From Acidimicrobiaceae bacterium (lineage in GTDB: Bacteria; Actinomycetota; Acidimicrobiia; Acidimicrobiales; Aldehydirespiratoraceae), in assembly GCA_026706815.1 (NCBI GenBank), contig JAPOYA010000010.1, forward strand, positions 1 to 59,088: a stretch of 59,088 nt of DNA. The letters are read 5' to 3'. Below the pieces are notes generated by a model. The model was not told where the DNA came from, searched no databases, and saw nothing but the letters and a program-made list of their open reading frames with translations. The translations under genes and the position numbers were made by a program. Of this stretch, positions 41,501 to 48,790 are shown in pieces. Each line of letters starts with the position of its first letter. Positions within the stretch are counted from its first letter, which is position 1.

Positions 41501-43323
41501 TGGCCGCGGTCGAAGATGCCGCGCGGCTCCGCGGCGAAACAGGAGCGGTCGACACGGCCCCTGCACCCGGGCCAGCCGGGGATGCTGGTGCATCCGGTGC
41601 GCCCGGTTCGGCTGGTGCGCCCGGTGCATCGGCCAAGTCTGTTGCCGACCCGCTGGGCGATCTGTGCCTGCGCTACAGCCGTACCCACGGACCGTTCTTG
41701 GCCACAGACATCGCCCGCTGGATCGATGTAGCCGAAGATCAGATTGTCGAGGCGCTCAAGGGGCTGGTGGCGGCCGGCAAAATAGTACGCGGAGAGTTCC
41801 GGCGCGGCAGCCGTGAACGCGAATACTGCAATGACGATGTGTTGCGCCTGCTGCGCCGACGGTCGTTGGCTGCCCTGCGCAACGAGATCGAGCCAGTCGA
41901 GTCGGAGACACTGGCCGGCTTTTTGGGGGCTTGGCAGGGCTTGACAAGCACGAGATCCGGCATTGACAGGCTGACCGAGGTGATTGGGCAACTCCAGGGC
42001 ACGCCGATCGCAGCTTCGATTCTGGAGTCTGCGGTGTTGCCTGCTCGAGTCGATGACTATCAACCAAGCCAACTCGACACTTTGTGCGCTACCGGTGAGC
42101 TGGTATGGGTGGGAGCCGGTGGACTGGGTGCTCGTGACCCGCGGGTGCGTTTGTTTTTCCGGGATCAGGTGCGGTTTCTGCTGGACGTGGCTGCTGATCC
42201 TGAGCCTGTTGACCAGCCTGCTTATGAGCAGGCTCAGGATCCTGTCCATGTGGCGCTGCTGGCTCATCTTGGCGAGCATGGAGCGTCGTTCTGGCCTGAT
42301 CTGGTAGTGGCGGTTGCCAAAGCCGGCGTCGAGTACGATCAGGAAACCGTGTTGGCGGGCTTGTGGGATCTGGTCTGGGCTGGCCACGTCACCAACGACA
42401 CCCTGGCACCGGTCCGCGCTCTGGTTGCCGACGGATCGACAGTGGCCTCCCGCTCTGGATCCCGGCCTGGATCCGATATTGGATCCCGTTCCGGCTCCCG
42501 TGCTGGATTCCGGTCCAGCACTAGGCGGAGCGGGGCGTATGGCCACCGGCGACCTCGGCCGGGCGCTCTGCGGGTGCAGGGACCACCAACGGGAGCGGGA
42601 CGGTGGTCGCTAGTTGCCCCGATGCGGGAACCGGCACCCGCACAGACCGAGATCACGTACGCGCGGGTCCAGCAACTGCTTGACCGTTACGGCATCTTGA
42701 CTCGCGAGATTGCCCGTGGCGAAGGCATCGACGGCGGTTTCGCTGGTTTGTATCCGCTGCTGCGGTTGCTTGAGGAACGTGGCGAGGTTCGGCGCGGGTA
42801 CTTTGTTGCCGGTCTCGGCGCGGCTCAGTTTGCTGCTCTTGGCGCGGTTGACCGACTGCGAAGTCTGCGCGTTGCCGGCGGCGAGTTTCTCAGCGACCGC
42901 AACGGAAACAGCGGGGGCAATCGCCAAGCCGACCGTGGGGGCGGTGACGGCTCGAATGACGGCTCGAATGACGGCCCGGTCGCGTTGGCGGCGACCGATC
43001 CGGCACAGCCGTACGGTTCGGTATTGCCGTGGCCGGAGTCTTCGGGCCGTCCGGTACGGGCCGTGGGCGCCTATGTGGTGATCGATGCTGGTGTCTGTGT
43101 GGCGATATTGGAGCGGGGTGGCCGTTCGCTTGTCACTTTCCCTGCGGCGCACGACGATGACGCATGGATGCGGGCATTGCAGGATCTGGTTGCCAGCGGA
43201 CGTATACGCTCGTTGGAGATCGCCAAGGTCGACGGTGTCGCAATCCGCGAGACTCCTTGGGCCGCCCGCCTCCAATCTGCCGGATTCACCCCCAGCTATC
43301 GGGGCCTCACTTTCCGCCCCTGA
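38593..43323 (+). CDS. lhr: Lhr-type superfamily 2 DNA helicase
   Basis: The 1576-residue protein has the full Lhr layout. The helicase core carries the Walker A LILAPTGSGKTLSAFLWAID, motif II VDEIHSLAGTKRGAHL, SATQRPLEEIARFLGG, and the motif VI region QRIGRAGHQVGEPSRG. Winged-helix and beta-barrel domains follow, then the long actinobacterial C-terminal extension. Lhr unwinds DNA:RNA hybrids and is DNA-damage responsive in mycobacteria. Two low-complexity linkers are present, one Gly/Ala/Pro-rich (about residues 985-1020) and one Ser/Gly/Arg-rich encoded by GGATCC-containing repeats (about 1285-1315). The length of 1.5-1.6 thousand residues is normal. Confidence 0.94.
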   Translation: MGDSLQPFSTPVRDWFEATFAEPTPPQVQGWPAIAAGDHTLILAPTGSGKTLSAFLWAIDRLSLEPVPEDRMQRTRVLYVSPLRALAVDVEKNLREPLLGIELAARRNGSSVNAPTVGIRTGDTPTPERRRLIHHPPDILITTPESLYLMLTSRARETLSGVQHVIVDEIHSLAGTKRGAHLMLSLERLEELTRLSPQRIALSATQRPLEEIARFLGGCEPDSTPENKGGMRPRPVAVIDAGAGKELDIEVVVPVEDMGSLGERAAPSGQAASKPVHRSIWPSIHPRLLELVQQHRSTLIFANARQLCERLATQLNELASECEATEAAGAAPDEPELVKAHHGSLSRHRRLQVEEELKRGDLRGLVATSTLELGIDMGAVDLVVQVGSPGSVSSGLQRIGRAGHQVGEPSRGKIFPKHRAELLEAAVIVDRMKRGLIEHTSSPRNPLDVLAQQIVAMCAMDDWDFEHLLAVVRRCANYSELSEEVFSNIVDLLSGVYPSEEFSGLRPRIVYDRAAATIRGRKGAQRLAVTNAGTIPDRGAFGVFLPDGTRVGELDEEMVYESRAGEVFLLGASSWRIEEITVERVVVTPAPGQPARMPFWRGDGPGRESELGRAMGEFIREIRADPDPISRLRQRHDLDEPAARNIVAFLRDQADATGAVPDDRTVVVERFRDEIGDWRVCVLTPFGARLHAPWGVAIRARLSEASGVDIELMWSDDGIVMRLPDALDELSVDELLFDPDEVSDVVLAGLGDTAMFASRFRECSARALLLPRRRPDQRTPLWQQRQRAADLLAVAAQYPSFPMLLEATRECVDDVFDLPGLRQLMTDLRSRRVRVVSVETPRASPFARSLLFSWIAVYMYEGDAPLAERRAALLALDRELLGDLLGEEELRELLDPAVLAEVELELQRLEDPCLARDADELHDHLRILGPLSRFELAVRAVADADIDAWIRLLIEEQRVIEIQIAGEDRLAAVEDAARLRGETGAVDTAPAPGPAGDAGASGAPGSAGAPGASAKSVADPLGDLCLRYSRTHGPFLATDIARWIDVAEDQIVEALKGLVAAGKIVRGEFRRGSREREYCNDDVLRLLRRRSLAALRNEIEPVESETLAGFLGAWQGLTSTRSGIDRLTEVIGQLQGTPIAASILESAVLPARVDDYQPSQLDTLCATGELVWVGAGGLGARDPRVRLFFRDQVRFLLDVAADPEPVDQPAYEQAQDPVHVALLAHLGEHGASFWPDLVVAVAKAGVEYDQETVLAGLWDLVWAGHVTNDTLAPVRALVADGSTVASRSGSRPGSDIGSRSGSRAGFRSSTRRSGAYGHRRPRPGALRVQGPPTGAGRWSLVAPMREPAPAQTEITYARVQQLLDRYGILTREIARGEGIDGGFAGLYPLLRLLEERGEVRRGYFVAGLGAAQFAALGAVDRLRSLRVAGGEFLSDRNGNSGGNRQADRGGGDGSNDGSNDGPVALAATDPAQPYGSVLPWPESSGRPVRAVGAYVVIDAGVCVAILERGGRSLVTFPAAHDDDAWMRALQDLVASGRIRSLEIAKVDGVAIRETPWAARLQSAGFTPSYRGLTFRP

Positions 43324-43334
43324 TCCTCAAGGCG

Positions 43335-43560
43335 CTGTTTCCCGCTGCCCCCGCTGCCTGTTGCCCGTTCGCTCGTTGCCGCTGCTTGTTGCCCGTTCGC
43401 TTGTTGCCGTTAGCTCGTTGCCTGTTGCCGTTAGCTCGCTCGTTGCCGTTGCCCCCGCTGCTTGTTGCCGTTCGCTTGTTGCCGTTCGCTCGCTCGTTGC
43501 CGCTGCCCCCCGCTGCCGTTCGCTTGTTGCCGTTCGCTCGCTCGCTGCCGGTGGTGGGTG
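43335..43560 (-). repeat. degenerate tandem repeats at the end of the HNH gene
   Basis: Units such as GTTGCCGTTCGCTCG and CTGCTTGTTGCC recur about 15 times between lhr and the HNH reading frame and continue into the latter, where they encode RQRASERQQANG-like peptides. There are no spacers of CRISPR type. Confidence 0.8.
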
Positions 43561-44948
43561 GTAGTCGCCAAGCGACGGTGAACGTACCCGTGCTCGCTAA
43601 GGGGTGGCGCCTGGGGTCTACCGCTGGTGTTGGTGGGTTGCTGTGATTCTTCTGCCATCTCCAGTGCGGCTACTGGTGGTGGTCGGCAGATGGTGGTAAT
43701 GCACCGGTGCTCGCCGAAGGCCATAGTCGTAGCGCGCTTCCGATCCAGGTTCGGTCGGTCGGACGGGCTTTGGTCGGAAACTGGGCCAGAAGCGGGGGGT
43801 TTGAGCTGGTATTTGTGGGTATTGGGGTGTTGGTAGACCGTCCAGCCGTGCTCGTGGATCTTGTGGTGACAGCTGTCGCATACCAGCAGCAGGTTGTCGA
43901 GGTCGGTAAGCCCGCCGTCACGCCACCAGATGATGTGGTGGGCTCGACACCACAGTGGGTTGGCGCCGCAGCCGACGCAGTGTTGATCGCGGGCCATGAG
44001 CGCTGCGCGCTGAGCCTCAGAAGCGGTGCGTCGTGCGCGTCCGAGCCACATGTTCTGAGACTTGGCATCGAAGATCGATGGCAGAATGCCGGCTTCGAGA
44101 GCCATTCGATGCAACTCGGCGATGGGTATCGGTGAACCGTCGGCGAGCCTGGCGTTGACCAACTGCTGCTGAAGCACGTCGTAATCGGCGATCACCAACA
44201 GATTGGTTCCCTGACCCTTGCCGGCGCCGGGCTCGCAGATCAACTCGGCCAATGCGTCGGCCATCCGCTGCTGTGGAGTGCGGCGCTTCTTGGGATCTTC
44301 GTCGTGCCACAGCTGTCGTTCTTTGGCGGTCAACGCAGTTGCGATGCGTGCCCCGGTGATCTGGTCGAACTCTGCGGACAACACGAACATGCCTGTCTCG
44401 GCAGATTCGAAGATCCGCGCTTTGCGGGACTTGCGTTGCCGCTCCAATAGCGACTGGCCGTCGTCTTTTGACTGGTCTTGTTGATGACGACGCACCGTCT
44501 TGACGAACGCGTCGAAATCCTGCTGCTTGGCTGAGCTGACCAACACGGTCTCGTCGATGTCCCCCTCACCAGAAGCACGAGCGATAAGCCGAGCATGGCC
44601 TTGGGGGATCTCGCCTGACTCAAGGGCTTCGCTAGTGGCAGAAAGCTCAGACAACCGAACCGCCGACTCGACATCTCGTTTGGCTTCACGTGCCGAGGAC
44701 TGCAGTTCATCGCGGGCGACCCGTTGAGCGGCGGTGGCGTCGTGACGACGCTCAACCTCCGCCAGCACTTGGGATTTCATCGCCGCCAACCGAGACTCAG
44801 CACGGCCGATCAAGCTCAACCGAGATGACAATCCCTCATCACCCAGGCCCGCAACGTCAACCGCCGCAACAAACAGGTCTTCCCCACACCCGGTACCGGT
44901 TCGGGCGTCGAATAGGTCGAATAGGTCGGATGCAGGAGCTAATCCCAT
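43431..44948 (-). CDS. DUF222 / HNH endonuclease domain protein
   Basis: The 505-residue protein has a helical DUF222 domain (about 25-300) and an HNH nuclease domain with CVGCGANPLWCRAHHIIWWRDGG, DNLLLVCDSCHHKIHEHGW. Such proteins occur in many copies in actinobacterial genomes, often in mobile or repeat-linked contexts; their substrates are unknown. The C-terminal 45 residues are repeats of RQRASERQQANG-type, encoded by tandem DNA repeats that run past the gene towards lhr. The start ATG at 44948 follows TAGAGT by 7 bases; the frame extends 12 residues further without support. Confidence 0.85.
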   Translation of the reverse strand: MGLAPASDLFDLFDARTGTGCGEDLFVAAVDVAGLGDEGLSSRLSLIGRAESRLAAMKSQVLAEVERRHDATAAQRVARDELQSSAREAKRDVESAVRLSELSATSEALESGEIPQGHARLIARASGEGDIDETVLVSSAKQQDFDAFVKTVRRHQQDQSKDDGQSLLERQRKSRKARIFESAETGMFVLSAEFDQITGARIATALTAKERQLWHDEDPKKRRTPQQRMADALAELICEPGAGKGQGTNLLVIADYDVLQQQLVNARLADGSPIPIAELHRMALEAGILPSIFDAKSQNMWLGRARRTASEAQRAALMARDQHCVGCGANPLWCRAHHIIWWRDGGLTDLDNLLLVCDSCHHKIHEHGWTVYQHPNTHKYQLKPPASGPVSDQSPSDRPNLDRKRATTMAFGEHRCITTICRPPPVAALEMAEESQQPTNTSGRPQAPPLSEHGYVHRRLATTTHHRQRASERQQANGSGGQRQRASERQQANGNKQRGQRQRAS

Positions 44949-44955
44949 GCATGCA

Positions 44956-44961
44956 ACTCTA
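44956..44961 (-). promoter_or_regulatory. -10 box (TAGAGT) of the HNH gene
   Basis: Minus-strand TAGAGT ends 7 bases before the start codon without a ribosome binding site. Confidence 0.5.
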
Positions 44962-45116
44962 CATGCAGGGTGTGACAACAACACCTAAAAACTAATGAAA
45001 TGCTAGAAAATTGAGTAGACTGATCAGTCAGAGCCGATCACCCCGGCAGCATTTCCTGATGAGCGGTTCATGCGTTTGGGAAACGAAGTTCGCGAAAGTC
45101 CGTTGCACAATATAGT

Positions 45117-45133
45117 TTCACCTATAGGGTGAA
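45117..45133 (+). promoter_or_regulatory. inverted repeat TTCACC-N5-GGTGAA, higBA operator
   Basis: The 6-bp arms are perfect and flank TATAG; the site overlaps two TATAG(T/G) -10 candidates (45111 and 45123) and ends 10 bases before the higB start. This is the expected place for binding by the XRE antitoxin. Confidence 0.65.
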
Positions 45134-45143
45134 GGTTTGAAGT

Positions 45144-45443
45144 ATGAGATTCGAGTTTGAAGATGACGACTTACGACGACTGTACGAGGAACAAGATTTT
45201 GTGCTGCCTCGATTCGGGCCGGACGTCACGAAAGCCTTCAGAAAGAAGATGGGGTTTCTCGCGGAGGCTGAGTCCGAGTCCGACTTGCGGAGCTATCGAG
45301 CCTTACGTTTCGAGAAACTCAAAGGAGGCCGCGCAAACCAGCATTCGATCAGGCTCAACCATCAGTGGAGGCTGATCTTGCGGATCGAAACCGATGCCGG
45401 CGGCCGTCTGCTGTTCATCGTCGAGACAGCCGATTATCACTAG
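45144..45443 (+). CDS. higB: HigB/RelE-superfamily toxin
   Basis: The 99-residue protein has the RelE/HigB fold pattern: RFGPDVTKAFRKKMGFL, then LRSYRALRFEKLKGGRANQHSIRLNHQWRLILRI and the final strand LLFIVETADYH. The RLNHQWRLIL segment is the typical catalytic and RNA-contact strand of HigB mRNA interferases. It lies upstream of the antitoxin gene, the reversed order that defines higBA. The stop is 17 bases before higA. Confidence 0.9.
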   Translation: MRFEFEDDDLRRLYEEQDFVLPRFGPDVTKAFRKKMGFLAEAESESDLRSYRALRFEKLKGGRANQHSIRLNHQWRLILRIETDAGGRLLFIVETADYH

Positions 45444-45460
45444 GAAGGAGATTCAGCGCC

Positions 45461-46567
45461 ATGACCACCACCTACACTCCCGCCGAGGTGTTCCCTCCAG
45501 GCGAGTACCTCCGCGACGAGCTCAACGAGCGAGGATGGACTGCCACGGAGTTTGCGGAAATTATCGGCCGACCGCTTCAGGCAGTGTCGGAGATACTGAA
45601 TGGGAAGAAGGAGATCACTACCGAGACAGCTTGCTCCTTCTCTGAAGCGCTCGGCACCACTCCGGAGCTGTGGCTCAATCTTCAAAGGGCCTATCGCCTT
45701 CACCGGTTACGCTCAACGTCCGCCCAAGATCAGCCGAGCCCGGTCGCTCGACGAGCGCGACTCCGCGAAGCAATACCCTTGGCCGAAGTACGGTCCCGCG
45801 GTTGGATCCCACAAACCGATGATCTCGATGTCACCGAAGCGGCCGTATGCGAACTGCTTGAGATCAACTCTCTCGATGAAGATCCAGAGTTTGCCTTGGC
45901 GGCGAGGCGTTCTAATTCTGCTGACCCGATCAGCATCGAGCAGTCGGCGTGGCTTGGACGTGTTCGGCGAGTTGCCGAGGGTCAGACTGTCGCAGACTTT
46001 GCCGTTAACGCGCTGAAACAGCTTGCACAGCGCCTTCCTAGAATGCTCAAAGACGGGCCGGGCGAGGTCGCGAAACTCCCAAGGCTGTTCGGTGACTGTG
46101 GCGTTTGTCTGGTCTTTGCTCAAGGTCTCCGGGGAGGCAAGCTCGATGGTGCGGTGACCTTCCTTGCGGACGGCCGCCCTGCAATCGGGCTGACCACTCG
46201 AGGAGACCGGTTTGACAGCCTTCTGTACACACTGCTCCATGAGTGCGCCCATCTGACACTTGGTCACATAACCCCGAAGGACGGCGCGATTCTTGACGAC
46301 GACCTCAGAGCACTTCGGGATGATCCAGCCGAACTTGATCCGAAAGAGGTGGAGGCTGACGAGCAAGCTTCAATGTGGCTTTTTCCGAGCGGCTTCAAGA
46401 TTGAGTCGTCATCGGTGTCAGCAATCCTGGAAGCCTCGTCGCGATATGAGGTGCATCCGAGCGTCGTCGTTGGGCACGTCCAATACGAGACCCAGAACTG
46501 GAGTCGTCACCGCAATCGGATACCAAAGGTCCGGCCCGAACTTCAAGACGCAGGACTGCTCTCATGA
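45461..46567 (+). CDS. higA: HigA-like antitoxin fused to an ImmA/IrrE zinc peptidase domain
   Basis: The 368-residue protein starts with a HigA-type XRE domain (PPGEYLRDELNERGWTATEFAEIIG, LQAVSEILNGKKEITTETA, about 12-70) and continues with an ImmA/IrrE domain bearing LLHECAHLTLGH (HExxH). The usual HigA is about 100 residues, so this is the long peptidase-bearing type. The peptidase could process the protein itself or its partner under stress. AAGGAG lies 10 bases before the ATG. The last four bases overlap the start of the next gene, so a third protein is coupled to the pair. Confidence 0.88.
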   Translation: MTTTYTPAEVFPPGEYLRDELNERGWTATEFAEIIGRPLQAVSEILNGKKEITTETACSFSEALGTTPELWLNLQRAYRLHRLRSTSAQDQPSPVARRARLREAIPLAEVRSRGWIPQTDDLDVTEAAVCELLEINSLDEDPEFALAARRSNSADPISIEQSAWLGRVRRVAEGQTVADFAVNALKQLAQRLPRMLKDGPGEVAKLPRLFGDCGVCLVFAQGLRGGKLDGAVTFLADGRPAIGLTTRGDRFDSLLYTLLHECAHLTLGHITPKDGAILDDDLRALRDDPAELDPKEVEADEQASMWLFPSGFKIESSSVSAILEASSRYEVHPSVVVGHVQYETQNWSRHRNRIPKVRPELQDAGLLS

Positions 46568-47586
46568 CCGCAATCACCGAGTGGGGCCTTCAAGGCCACT
46601 CGGCTTCTTTTTCCTTCTATCTCACGGCTCCCCACTGTGAACGCCAGCCTGGAGTCGCCATTTCAGCCGGAAGCCTTGCGCACACGATAACGATTGCAGG
46701 GCCAGGTGGTCCAGCTGCCGCAGTTCGGTTGCGCGCCTCTGGTTTTGAAGCTCCGATCCTGTTCGACGGGACTGGTTACGCTCGTAATGACTTGCCGTCA
46801 CCCGATATCTGGATAAGTCAGCAGGCCAATGTGGGTGCTTCTCGTTACCTGCTTCCGGGTATTTTTGTGCCGTGGGACAAGAACTGTGATGACACGTTCG
46901 AGGTAGCGGTGCAAGAACAGAGCTCCATCGCCTCGGACCTAGGCGCGACGATGTTGTTGGCGGTTGACGCGCGGTGGATTGCCAAGCGAACGGAAGTGGT
47001 GGTTGATTCGTTGCAGTCGACAGACCAAGCCGTGGCTCTCGTACTTGCGCACCGAGCTGACCCTCTCTCGGTCGGTGGAGCTGTCCCTGGCTTGCGCCGG
47101 ATATCACAGCGGGTCAGCCGTCTGACCATCCTGCGCAGTGATCATGGAGCTATCGGCGCGCTTGCGTTTGGAGCTGAACACGCGGCGATTGGACTCACGA
47201 CCACCACGCGCCACTATGCGACCGCTGCCATGAGAGCAAGGCGGCGCCCCGGACTCGCATCGAGGGTCTTTGTTAGTTCTTTGTTTGATTGGTTTCTCGC
47301 TGATGACATCGCTGGATGGACCGCAGCCGGAAGCGATGTGGTCTGTGACCTCCAGTGCTGTGGCGGGCTCTCCCTTGCTCAGTTCATCGATCCTGATCTG
47401 GACGTGAACTGGCACAACATGCATGCTCTTGCTCATGCTGCCGACTATGTCCTCGGCGCGGACACGTTCGATCGTCCACGACTGTTCCTAGAACAGTGCC
47501 GGAGAGCCGTTTCGCTATACGGTCTTGCAGGCTTCAAAGGCCCTGAGAACCCGAAGCCTCAGCTCACCAGTTGGGTCTTGTCATAG
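46564..47586 (+). CDS. TIM-barrel-like protein resembling tRNA-guanine transglycosylase, coupled to higBA
   Basis: The 340-residue protein starts in the higA stop (ATGA). I do not know a named family. Alternating strands and helices (FEAPILFDGTGYA, TMLLAVDARWI, AVALVLAHRADPL, LTILRSDHGAIGALAFG) suggest a TIM barrel. Near the C-terminus, VCDLQCCGGLSLAQF followed by NWHNMHAL resembles the zinc-binding CxCxxC...HN part of tRNA-guanine transglycosylases and of the DpdA DNA-modifying relatives. I infer a base-exchange-type or nucleic-acid binding enzyme. It ends 28 bases into a convergent gene. The similarity is short and unverified. Confidence 0.7.
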   Translation: MTAITEWGLQGHSASFSFYLTAPHCERQPGVAISAGSLAHTITIAGPGGPAAAVRLRASGFEAPILFDGTGYARNDLPSPDIWISQQANVGASRYLLPGIFVPWDKNCDDTFEVAVQEQSSIASDLGATMLLAVDARWIAKRTEVVVDSLQSTDQAVALVLAHRADPLSVGGAVPGLRRISQRVSRLTILRSDHGAIGALAFGAEHAAIGLTTTTRHYATAAMRARRRPGLASRVFVSSLFDWFLADDIAGWTAAGSDVVCDLQCCGGLSLAQFIDPDLDVNWHNMHALAHAADYVLGADTFDRPRLFLEQCRRAVSLYGLAGFKGPENPKPQLTSWVLS

Positions 47587-48242
47587 AGGTACCGCTTGTA
47601 CGCGAGTTCAGCCACCCACCATCGGTAGACGCTTGGGACCCCCACCTCAGCGGGCATCGCGGGGAGCAATACTTGGGGTGGCGCTTCTTGATGAAGCGCG
47701 ATGATCCCGACTCCCCATTCACGTGCCACGCATTCGACGCGCGACGGTAGCACTTCATCATGTTGCTCAGTCACAGCGAACCTTTGGACGATTGGAGTGA
47801 ATCGAAGTGCTCGATCAACTGTTCGTTCTAGTTTGCGTCCGCTGAACATTACTGATCGCAGGACTCCGGGAGGGGAGTAAGTTCGTTCGAAACCGGCTGA
47901 AGTCTTTTTGACGGCGTAAGGAGCGTCTTGCAGTCTTTGCGCTTTCACGTCAGGCAGTGCCTCGGGAGCTACCGGCACGCCTGAAGGAAGTAGCCAAAGA
48001 CCGCACAGCAGAGCTGTGGAGGTGATGGCTCCTACGCCTTCCTGCAATCTTCGCTCGTGTTCGTCGGGGCAGAGCTCAAACGCGGCGTGCATGATGGATC
48101 CGTTGATTGCTAGCGAAACGAGGTGTTCTCCGGTGAACTGCTCGAGAGCGTTGAACGCGAGGCTCGATTTAGATGTCAGCACATGCCCCCTTGTATGGTT
48201 TCCCAAGATCAAGGGTGTCATTGATTTCCAGTTTGGAGCCAA
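47559..48242 (-). CDS. hypothetical protein in the higBA-RM interval
   Basis: The frame of up to 227 residues contains SLAINGSIMHAAFELCPDEHERRLQEGVGAI, FERTYSPPGVLRSVMFSGRKLERTV and a C-terminus with YRWWVAELAYKRYL. No family is recognised and no membrane helix is clear. Start is uncertain (48242, ATG 48221 or ATG 48092). It overlaps the TIM-barrel gene by 28 bases at its 3' end and the ArdA-like gene by 74 bases at its 5' end, so the short start is more credible. Confidence 0.5.
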   Translation of the reverse strand: MAPNWKSMTPLILGNHTRGHVLTSKSSLAFNALEQFTGEHLVSLAINGSIMHAAFELCPDEHERRLQEGVGAITSTALLCGLWLLPSGVPVAPEALPDVKAQRLQDAPYAVKKTSAGFERTYSPPGVLRSVMFSGRKLERTVDRALRFTPIVQRFAVTEQHDEVLPSRVECVAREWGVGIIALHQEAPPQVLLPAMPAEVGVPSVYRWWVAELAYKRYLYDKTQLVS

Positions 48243-48663
48243 TCGAGCATGTTCCAGGGTAGATCGTTGATATACCGGAGATGGTGGATCGGCCTGCTAG
48301 CAGCGTCCTTTCGCGCGATGTCACCGAAGCGAACACGCCACCCTTAGTTGTGATCGTATGGTCTTGGGCGGACCGGTGCTGGGCGATCTCGGTGGCGATT
48401 TGGGAGATAGTGGAGATGTCTTCGGTTTCGCAGATTTCATGGGGGGCGAAGCCTTCGTAGTCGTGGATGGCCCACTCTTCGGCACCTAGCGTTGGTGATG
48501 TGGCGAGCATCTGGTGGATCTCCTCGTAGATGCGTTCGGGTGCTTGGGCCGCTGCGATCCAGCGGCCGTGGAGGTGACCGTTGTTGTAGTCGCTGAGCGA
48601 GGCGACGTAGATGCGGGGATCAACGTGATCGGGGGATTCATGATGTTCGGATAGTCCTTCCAT
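48169..48663 (-). CDS. ArdA-like antirestriction protein, truncated or hybrid
   Basis: Of 164 residues, about 15-85 match the N-terminal ArdA domain: [23 protein letters not shown] and [16 protein letters not shown]. ArdA mimics DNA and inhibits type I restriction enzymes. From about residue 100 (after [12 protein letters not shown]) the sequence no longer resembles ArdA: the acidic middle and C-terminal domains are replaced by an unrelated 65-residue tail ([20 protein letters not shown] and on). It may be inactive, or an N-domain-only form. It is transcribed away from hsdM, 128 bases apart. Start at 48663 is the ATG nearest the conserved part; the frame is open to 48774. Confidence 0.7.
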   Translation of the reverse strand: MEGLSEHHESPDHVDPRIYVASLSDYNNGHLHGRWIAAAQAPERIYEEIHQMLATSPTLGAEEWAIHDYEGFAPHEICETEDISTISQIATEIAQHRSAQDHTITTKGGVFASVTSRERTLLAGRSTISGISTIYPGTCSIGSKLEINDTLDLGKPYKGACADI

Positions 48664-48778
48664 GGGCGCGGCTTTCTGCGTTGTCAGTTGTGGCTGCCCT
48701 CCTTCCTGCAAGGTGGCTCGGGCGGCGAGAGACCCAAGCCCGATGATGCTGAGTGGGTATGACAGCGACCCCACCGGT

Positions 48779-48784
48779 TACTCT
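48779..48784 (+). promoter_or_regulatory. -10 box (TACTCT) of hsdM
   Basis: TACTCT ends 6 bases before the GTG at 48791, the first codon of the usual [10 protein letters not shown] beginning of HsdM. No ribosome binding site is seen. Confidence 0.55.
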
Positions 48785-48790
48785 CGCGCA

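Noticed and set aside
43335..43560. Possible CRISPR-like array
   Set aside because: The units are degenerate, contiguous and of 12-15 bp without unique spacers, and part of them encodes the HNH protein tail.
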